Below the pieces are notes generated by a model. The model worked only from the letters and a program-made list of their open reading frames with translations. It did not search any database and was not told where the DNA came from. The position numbers were made by a program, and so were the translations under genes. Below, one piece after another: positions 52,656 through 64,000 of a DNA stretch of 64,000 bases. Source of the DNA: Pantoea cypripedii. Lineage in GTDB: Bacteria; Pseudomonadota; Gammaproteobacteria; Enterobacterales; Enterobacteriaceae. Within the stretch, counting starts at the first letter, position 1, and each line of letters starts with the position of its first letter. Where the stretch lies: positions 3,978,412 through 4,042,411 of the forward strand of contig NZ_MLJI01000001.1 of the NCBI RefSeq assembly GCF_002095535.1, in the 5' to 3' direction.

Positions 52656-54032
52656 ATGAAAATTATTATCCTCGGTGCCGGACAGGTCGGCGGAACCCTC
52701 GCAGAAAACCTGGTAGGTGAAAACAACGACATTACCGTGGTGGATAGCGATCCCACCCGTTTGCGTCAGTTGCAGGACAAATTTGATCTGCGCGTGGTGC
52801 ATGGTCATGGATCTCATCCACGCATTCTGCGCGAAGCAGGGGCCGAGGATGCCGATATGTTGGTTGCGGTGACCAGCTCGGACGAAACCAATATGATCGC
52901 TTGTCAGATCGCTTATTCACTTTTCAATACGCCAAACCGTATTGCCCGCATTCGTGCAGCCGATTATTTGCGCGATGCCGAAAAGCTATTTGTACCCGAA
53001 GCGGTGCCAATCGATCATTTGATCTCGCCAGAGCAGTTGGTAATCGACAATATTTATCGTTTGATCCAGTATCCTGGTGCACTGCAGGTGGTGAATTTTG
53101 CCGAAGGGAAAGTCAGTCTGGCAGTGGTGAAAGCCTATTATGGTGGGCCACTGGTAGGAAATCCGCTCTCCATTCTGCGCGAACATATGCCGCATATTGA
53201 TACTCGTGTTGCCGCCATCTTCCGCCAGGATCGCCCGATTCGTCCGCAGGGTTCAACCATCGTTGAAGCAGGTGATGAAGTCTTCTTTATCGCAGCAAGC
53301 CAGCATATTCGTGCGGTGATGAGCGAGATGCAGCGTCTGGAAAAACCCTACAAACGCATCATGCTGGTTGGCGGCGGGAATATTGGCTTTGGTCTGGCAC
53401 AGCGTCTGGAAAAACAATACAGCGTGAAGTTGATCGAGCGGAATCCGCAGCGTGCTGCAGAACTGGCCGAGCAATTGCAAGATACCATTGTCTTCTACGG
53501 TGATGCCTCCGATCAGGAGTTGCTGGCTGAAGAACATGTCGATCAAATCGATCTGTTTATTGCTGTTACCAATGACGATGAAGCCAACATCATGTCCGCC
53601 ATGCTGGCGAAGAAGATGGGGGCGAAAAAGGTCATGGTGCTGATCCAGCGCCGGGCCTATGTTGATCTGGTTCAGGGCAGCGTGATCGATATTGCTATTT
53701 CGCCGCAGCAGGCCACCATTTCGGCGCTCCTGGGGCACGTTCGTAAAGCTGACATTGTCGGTGTTTCATCATTGCGTCGCGGTATCGCTGAGGCGATCGA
53801 GGCGATCGCCCACGGTGAAGAGACAACTTCACGCGTGGTGGGACGCCTGATTGAAGATATTAAATTGCCGCCTGGTACCATCATCGGTGCCGTAGTGCGT
53901 GGTGATGAAGTTATCATCGCCAATGACAACGTTCGCGTCGAACAGGGTGACCATGTGATTATGTTCCTGACCGACAAGAAGTTTGTGCCAGATGTCGAAC
54001 GTCTATTCCAACCCAGTCCCTTCTTCCTGTAA
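52656..54032 (+). CDS. trkA: Trk potassium uptake NAD-binding subunit TrkA
   Basis: Peripheral gating subunit of the Trk potassium importers, 458 aa as in E. coli. It is a tandem repeat of two RCK units: [13 protein letters not shown] near residue 7 and [13 protein letters not shown] near residue 239 begin the two NAD-binding Rossmann folds, each followed by a small RCK_C domain. It is the last gene of def-fmt-rsmB-trkA. The membrane subunits TrkH and TrkG are encoded elsewhere. Confidence 0.97.
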   Translation: MKIIILGAGQVGGTLAENLVGENNDITVVDSDPTRLRQLQDKFDLRVVHGHGSHPRILREAGAEDADMLVAVTSSDETNMIACQIAYSLFNTPNRIARIRAADYLRDAEKLFVPEAVPIDHLISPEQLVIDNIYRLIQYPGALQVVNFAEGKVSLAVVKAYYGGPLVGNPLSILREHMPHIDTRVAAIFRQDRPIRPQGSTIVEAGDEVFFIAASQHIRAVMSEMQRLEKPYKRIMLVGGGNIGFGLAQRLEKQYSVKLIERNPQRAAELAEQLQDTIVFYGDASDQELLAEEHVDQIDLFIAVTNDDEANIMSAMLAKKMGAKKVMVLIQRRAYVDLVQGSVIDIAISPQQATISALLGHVRKADIVGVSSLRRGIAEAIEAIAHGEETTSRVVGRLIEDIKLPPGTIIGAVVRGDEVIIANDNVRVEQGDHVIMFLTDKKFVPDVERLFQPSPFFL

Positions 54033-54146
54033 TCGCTGCGGGCAGTTCGTTGCCCGCCGTGATAATCCAACTTAATCCCTTGTTGTAATGGCAAATGTTG
54101 AAAGGTTTGTTAAACTTTAGGCATTGGCCAGGACAAGGAGATAACA

Positions 54147-54557
54147 ATGAGTTTTTTCAAAGAGTTTCGTGATTTTGCGATGCGTGGCAACGTGGTTGAC
54201 CTCGCAGTTGGTGTGATTATCGGTGCCGCTTTCGGTAAAATTGTTTCATCGCTGGTAGCTAATATCATCATGCCACCATTAGGCTTGCTGATCGGCGGGG
54301 TCGATTTTAAGCAATTCAAATGGGTACTCAAACCCGCGGAAGGCACAGTAGCACCCGTGGTGATGGAATACGGTGTCTTTATTCAGAGTATTTTTGATTT
54401 CGTTATCGTGGCCCTTGCCATTTTTATCGCCATCAAACTCATGAATAAATTGTATAAAAAGAAAGAAGTGGAAAAACCGGATCCAAAACCAACCAACGAA
54501 GAGTTGTTACTGACGGAAATTCGTGACCTGCTCAAGCAACAAAATAACAAAATCTGA
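54147..54557 (+). CDS. mscL: Large-conductance mechanosensitive channel MscL
   Basis: Osmotic safety valve of the inner membrane, 136 aa like E. coli. It has the amphipathic N-terminal helix [14 protein letters not shown], the pore-lining helix [18 protein letters not shown], the second helix (about 75-98) and a charged cytoplasmic bundle ([16 protein letters not shown]). The window also encodes the MscM channel, so two different osmotic valves are present. Followed by a strong terminator. Confidence 0.98.
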   Translation: MSFFKEFRDFAMRGNVVDLAVGVIIGAAFGKIVSSLVANIIMPPLGLLIGGVDFKQFKWVLKPAEGTVAPVVMEYGVFIQSIFDFVIVALAIFIAIKLMNKLYKKKEVEKPDPKPTNEELLLTEIRDLLKQQNNKI

Positions 54558-54563
54558 TTCAAG

Positions 54564-54588
54564 GAACCGCCTGACCAGGCGGTTTTTT
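54564..54588 (+). terminator. Rho-independent terminator after mscL
   Basis: AACCGCCTG and CAGGCGGTT pair around a short loop and lead into TTTTTTT. It lies just before the end of the convergent arfA. Confidence 0.93.
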
Positions 54589-54593
54589 TATGA

Positions 54594-54794
54594 TTAAAAC
54601 CAGAAGGCCAGTGGTAAACAGCTTTGCTTACCACTGGCCTCCCAGCCACCTCGTTTCGCATGTTTGTCTTTGCGACGATAGCTGCCTTTCCCTTTCTGAT
54701 TCTGCTCTACACGCTGGCGAAAGAGCGGATCGTGTAATAATGCCTCGATAGCGTTGTCTTTGATCTGACCTTTTTGGTGCTGATAACGGCTCAT
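54594..54794 (-). CDS. arfA: Alternative ribosome-rescue factor ArfA
   Basis: Rescues ribosomes stalled at the end of broken mRNAs by recruiting RF2, as a back-up for tmRNA. The core [30 protein letters not shown] is as in E. coli ArfA (written here only as a reference, residues 1-30), followed by the basic [22 protein letters not shown]. Length is 66 aa including a hydrophobic tail. The tail is encoded by a hairpin (54606-54639). In E. coli RNase III cuts the mRNA there, so active ArfA comes from a non-stop mRNA and full protein is unstable. The start is at 54794; a longer frame to 54938 is not supported. Confidence 0.94.
   Translation of the reverse strand: MSRYQHQKGQIKDNAIEALLHDPLFRQRVEQNQKGKGSYRRKDKHAKRGGWEASGKQSCLPLAFWF
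54606..54639 (-). promoter_or_regulatory. RNase III-type hairpin at the 3' end of the arfA coding region
   Basis: GGCCAGTGGTAA (54606-54617) and TTACCACTGGCC (54628-54639) form a perfect 12-bp stem inside the last codons of arfA. E. coli arfA has a hairpin in the same place, cut by RNase III to give a truncated, tmRNA-controlled product. That mechanism is inferred here from position and structure. Confidence 0.8.
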
Positions 54795-54843
54795 ATTTCC
54801 TCCGGTTTGTGATTGCGCAACTATAGGCCTTTGCGCCATAAAT

Positions 54844-55281
54844 TCAATCTTTACTACAGCAATTTTCCGGATGGGGTTCTTCCCCCTTCTCCAGGGCTTC
54901 CAGGATGGAGCAACAAGCGCTGCTATGTAAATCGCCACAACAGGTTTCTGCCAGTCGTTGCAACGAACGCTGGATAGTTTGCAACTCAGCGATCATTGAG
55001 CTGACCTCATCAAGACGCTTCGCCACAATAGCTTTAGATTCCTGACAGGTATGATGTTCCGGATCGATGCGGATCGATAATAATCCACGAATAGAATCGA
55101 GGCTAAACCCGAGCTGACGTCCATAACGGATGAAACGCAGACGTTGCAGGTCGTCATCACTATATAAGCGAAAACCCCCTTCGGTCCTGACTTCATGATC
55201 CATCATGTTTTGCTTTTCATAAAAACGGATGGTGTCAGGTGTAACATCTGCCATTTTGGCGAGTTGGCCGATACGGTACAT
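54844..55281 (-). CDS. zntR: MerR-family Zn(II)-responsive regulator ZntR
   Basis: Activates zntA, the zinc-export ATPase, when zinc is in excess. The 145-residue protein has a MerR helix-turn-helix at residues 1-25 ([22 protein letters not shown]), a dimer coiled coil (about 80-115) and a metal site with Cys in [22 protein letters not shown]. The C-terminus ends with two further cysteines (ENCCSKD), which agrees with metal binding. The order mscL-arfA-zntR-yhdN is the E. coli one. zntA itself is not in the window. Confidence 0.93.
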   Translation of the reverse strand: MYRIGQLAKMADVTPDTIRFYEKQNMMDHEVRTEGGFRLYSDDDLQRLRFIRYGRQLGFSLDSIRGLLSIRIDPEHHTCQESKAIVAKRLDEVSSMIAELQTIQRSLQRLAETCCGDLHSSACCSILEALEKGEEPHPENCCSKD

Positions 55282-55282
55282 G

Positions 55283-55654
55283 TTATTTCTCCTGCATCAG
55301 TCGGTTTTTAATCGCATCGCTATAGTCGCCGCGCAGAAACCCGGTACTCATTCCCGCCTGACGTAATTTGAGCTCCAGTAAACTCAACCGTTTCGATAGT
55401 TCATGCGCCTGTTGATCATCAGGATCCAATTCCCGAAGCAGATCCTGGACCTGTAAGGCTTCACGACGCATTTCCAATTCTGGCGGTAAAAATCCGGCAT
55501 TTTTTAACAGCCGATACCCGGTACGCAGTTCTTCAGGTACACCACTTTCATCATCGAGTTGCAACGGCGCTCCCTCACCAGGCAAATTGGTGAGTTCACC
55601 TTTTTCCTGAGCAGCAAGAATGTGCTGTTCGGCAAGCTGGTCAATTAACCACAT
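55283..55654 (-). CDS. yhdN: YhdN family protein (DUF1992, DnaJ-homologue C28-like)
   Basis: 123-residue conserved protein of unknown role. The DUF1992 region is clear: MWLIDQLAEQHILAAQEKGE, LPGEGAPLQLDDES, GYRLLKNAGFLPPELEMR and LSLLELKLRQAGMS. The start at 55654 fits E. coli YhdN (122 aa). The longer frame to 55726 crosses the rplQ terminator and is not conserved. It is one base from zntR, so the two are probably co-transcribed. Confidence 0.92.
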   Translation of the reverse strand: MWLIDQLAEQHILAAQEKGELTNLPGEGAPLQLDDESGVPEELRTGYRLLKNAGFLPPELEMRREALQVQDLLRELDPDDQQAHELSKRLSLLELKLRQAGMSTGFLRGDYSDAIKNRLMQEK

Positions 55655-55725
55655 GAGTCGCTCCTGATCGGGATAACAGCCATCAGCATAGCGGAAGGGA
55701 GGGAAATGGGAAGAAACGACAGGCA

Positions 55726-55752
55726 ATAAAAAACCCGCCGAAGCGGGTCTTT
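55726..55752 (-). terminator. Alpha operon terminator after rplQ
   Basis: On the minus strand ACCCGC and GCGGGT pair around a TTCG loop and run into TTTTTTA. It lies about 20 bp beyond the rplQ stop and ends the alpha ribosomal operon. Confidence 0.93.
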
Positions 55753-55766
55753 TACGTTACTGCAAA

Positions 55767-56177
<411 letters not shown>

Positions 56178-56193
56178 TTAACCTGTGATCCGG

Positions 56194-57183
56194 TTATTCA
56201 TCAGCGATGCTTGCCGGTGGCCAGTTTTCCAGGCGCATGCCCAGAGACAGACCACGTGAGGCCAGCACGTCTTTAATCTCGGTAAGAGATTTTTTACCCA
56301 GGTTAGGCGTTTTGAGCAGCTCAACCTCGGTACGCTGTACCAGATCACCGATGTAGTGGATAGCTTCTGCCTTAAGGCAGTTAGCAGAGCGGACAGTCAA
56401 TTCCAGATCGTCAACAGGGCGCAGCAGGATCGGATCGAATTCTGGTTTCTCTTCTTTCACTTCCGGCTGACGTACATCACGTAAGTCAACGAAAGCTTCC
56501 AGTTGTTCTGCCAGGATGGTTGCCGCACGACGAATCGCCTCTTCAGGATCGATTGTGCCGTTGGTTTCCATTTCGATGACCAGCTTGTCCAGGTCGGTAC
56601 GCTGTTCAACACGCGCTGCTTCAACATTGTAGGCGATACGGTCTACAGGGCTGTAGCATGCGTCAACTAACAGACGGCCGATTGGGCGCTCATCTTCTTC
56701 CGAATGAATTCGGGCAGAAGCCGGCACATAACCACGACCACGCTGAACTTTGATACGCATGCTAATAGATGCGTTTTCATCGGTCAGATGGCAGATCACA
56801 TGCTGCGGCTTGACGATTTCGACATCACCGTCGTGGGTAATGTCGGCTGCAGTCACAGGGCCAATGCCAGATTTATTCAAGGTCAGAATGACTTCATCTT
56901 TACCCTGAACTCTTACCGCCAGCCCTTTCAGGTTAAGCAGGATTTCCAGGATATCTTCCTGTACGCCCTCTTTGGTGGAGTACTCGTGGAGCACGCCATC
57001 AATCTCAACCTCGGTCACCGCGCAACCCGGCATGGAAGAAAGCAGAATACGGCGCAGTGCGTTGCCAAGAGTATGGCCAAAGCCACGCTCTAACGGCTCA
57101 AGGGTCACCTTGGCGTGCGTCGAACTCACTTGCTCGATATCTACCAGGCGCGGTTTTAGAAACTCTGTCACAGAACCCTGCAT
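56194..57183 (-). CDS. rpoA: RNA polymerase subunit alpha
   Basis: Alpha subunit of RNA polymerase, 329 aa as in E. coli. The N-terminal assembly domain (about 1-235) shows [20 protein letters not shown] flexible linker follows, and the C-terminal domain (about 250-329) binds UP elements and activators through [21 protein letters not shown]-element contacts would include the A/T-rich tract upstream of the rrn P1 in this window. Fourth gene of the alpha operon. Confidence 0.99.
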
Positions 57184-57208
57184 TGTGTCCTCTCTTTAGT
57201 ACTAAGCT

Positions 57209-57847
<639 letters not shown>

Positions 57848-57861
57848 CTAAAAACGAGGCG

Positions 57862-58254
<393 letters not shown>

Positions 58255-58267
58255 TTACTCACCCCGA

Positions 58268-58624
58268 TTATTTCTTGATCGGTTTACGCGGACCCTTACG
58301 GGTACGTGCGTTGGTCTTGGTACGCTGACCGCGCACTGGCAGACCACGACGATGGCGCAAACCACGATAGCAACCAAGGTCCATCAGACGCTTGATGCTC
58401 AGGGTGATTTCACGGCGCAGATCACCTTCTACAACGAATTTAGCAACTGCATCACGCAGCTGATCAATTTGTTCTTCAGACAGCTCACTGATCTTAACAT
58501 TTTCAGCGATGCCCGTTTCAGCACAGATGGCTTTAGAACGGGTTTTGCCGATACCGAAAATCGAAGTTAATGCGATAACGGTGTGTTTTTGATCAGGAAT
58601 GTTAATGCCTGCTATACGGGCCAC
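58268..58624 (-). CDS. rpsM: 30S ribosomal protein S13
   Basis: Head protein of the small subunit that contacts the P-site tRNA and L5, 118 aa. It starts with GTG (GTGGCCCGTATAGC), like E. coli rpsM, whose start lies inside the S4-binding pseudoknot. It has a helix-two-turn-helix region ([13 protein letters not shown]) and a basic C-terminal tail. First gene of the alpha operon. Confidence 0.99.
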   Translation of the reverse strand: MARIAGINIPDQKHTVIALTSIFGIGKTRSKAICAETGIAENVKISELSEEQIDQLRDAVAKFVVEGDLRREITLSIKRLMDLGCYRGLRHRRGLPVRGQRTKTNARTRKGPRKPIKK

Positions 58625-58723
58625 TATGCACTCCTATAATTAAATAAATGCGAACCATGCTGAAAAGCCCGTTTTCAGGATACTCAAATGGAAACGCATC
58701 GACATACAAAAGATTGGCTGGCT
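58625..58723 (-). promoter_or_regulatory. Alpha operon leader, S4 autoregulatory pseudoknot
   Basis: The roughly 100-nt leader matches E. coli almost base for base from memory: it contains CCATTTGAGTATCCTGAAAA, CGGGCTTTTCAGC and GTGCATAGTGG at the start codon. In E. coli S4 binds a nested pseudoknot here and traps the 30S subunit. The sequence match supports the same mechanism. Confidence 0.85.
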
Positions 58724-58752
58724 AATCTAGCCAGCTCAACCCGACTTTGCAA
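58724..58752 (-). promoter_or_regulatory. Alpha operon promoter
   Basis: On the minus strand a -35 TTGCAA (58747-58752) and a -10-like TAGATT (58724-58729) with a 17-bp spacer lie between rpmJ and rpsM. It is the E. coli alpha promoter position. Confidence 0.7.
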
Positions 58753-58770
58753 GAAAAATATGTGAGAAAA

Positions 58771-60251
<1,481 letters not shown>

Positions 60252-60258
60252 CTGCTAC

Positions 60259-60696
<438 letters not shown>

Positions 60697-60876
60697 TTAC
60701 TCCTCCACTTTCAGCATGTAGGAAATCGCGTTGATCATACCGCGTACAGCTGGCGTGTCTTCACGCTCAACGGTGTGACCAATACGACGCAGACCCAGAC
60801 CAACCAGAGTGGCTTTATGCTTAGGCAGGCGGCCGATTGAGCTACGGGTTTGTGTAATTTTAATAGTCTTCGCCAT
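60697..60876 (-). CDS. rpmD: 50S ribosomal protein L30
   Basis: Small large-subunit protein of 59 aa, [20 protein letters not shown] at the start and [13 protein letters not shown] at the end, as in E. coli. It lies between rpsE (5 bp upstream) and rplO in the spc operon. Confidence 0.98.
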   Translation of the reverse strand: MAKTIKITQTRSSIGRLPKHKATLVGLGLRRIGHTVEREDTPAVRGMINAISYMLKVEE

Positions 60877-60881
60877 GGTGA

Positions 60882-61391
<510 letters not shown>

Positions 61392-61396
61392 CTACC

Positions 61397-62716
<1,320 letters not shown>

Positions 62717-62730
62717 TCAAATGGTGACAA

Positions 62731-63045
<315 letters not shown>

Positions 63046-63050
63046 CTACC

Positions 63051-64000
<950 letters not shown>

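Overview
The window is chromosomal DNA of a member of the Enterobacterales, most likely Erwiniaceae (Pantoea/Erwinia-like). Almost every gene has an obvious E. coli counterpart of nearly the same length, and gene order follows two E. coli regions: about 94 min (amiB-tsaE-nnr/queG/datA/glyVXY/orn/rsgA-psd-mscM) and about 73-74 min (mdh through the spc ribosomal operon). Several sequences, such as MreB and the ribosomal proteins, are close to identical to E. coli from memory. The genus call is inference: divergence in less conserved proteins, the msrPQ position, and a palindrome repeated at several gene ends.

Layout. 1-10561: 3' part of the window's first operon (amiB-tsaE-nnr, minus), divergent queG, a datA-like DnaA-box cluster, three tandem tRNA-Gly(GCC) genes, orn, then rsgA and psd-mscM. 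10595-18342: mdh, divergent argR with two ARG boxes, two tandem YhcN-family secreted proteins, a barstar-like gene, the aaeXAB aromatic acid efflux operon and its LysR regulator. 18425-30939 (minus): tldD, yhdP, rng, yhdE, mreBCD and csrD, covering envelope, RNA and cell-shape functions. 31234-39601 (plus): msrPQ, aroQ, accBC, yhdT-panF, prmA, dusB-fis. 40146-44302: a complete polar amino-acid ABC transporter, aapJQMP.

44465-45237 is where E. coli has rrnD. P1, P2, the boxA leader, the first 67 nt of 16S rRNA, a 23S-5S spacer, 5S rRNA and the terminator are all present, but the rest of 16S, the internal spacer and all of 23S are missing. The junction is exactly a 12-bp palindrome, CTAGCTAGCTAG, which gives stops in all six frames. 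This looks like an artificial contig linker, not biology. The 23S-5S spacer also carries an ERIC-type imperfect palindrome.

45378-54557: yrdA, the convergent yrdB-aroE-tsaC-yrdD-smg-dprA cluster, the def-fmt-rsmB-trkA operon and mscL. 54594-55654 (minus): arfA, with a hairpin at the 3' end of its coding region as in the E. coli non-stop autoregulation system, zntR and yhdN. 55767-64000 (minus): the alpha operon (rpsM-rpsK-rpsD-rpoA-rplQ) behind a conserved S4-type leader, and most of the spc operon (rplN to rpmJ), with rplN cut by the window end.

This is core genome. I found no prophage, CRISPR array, transposase or new defence system. The points worth a second look are the rrn linker, the ERIC copy in the rRNA spacer, the datA-like locus, the palindromic repeat family, the synteny junction between mscM and mdh, and the coding-ambiguous gap after fis.
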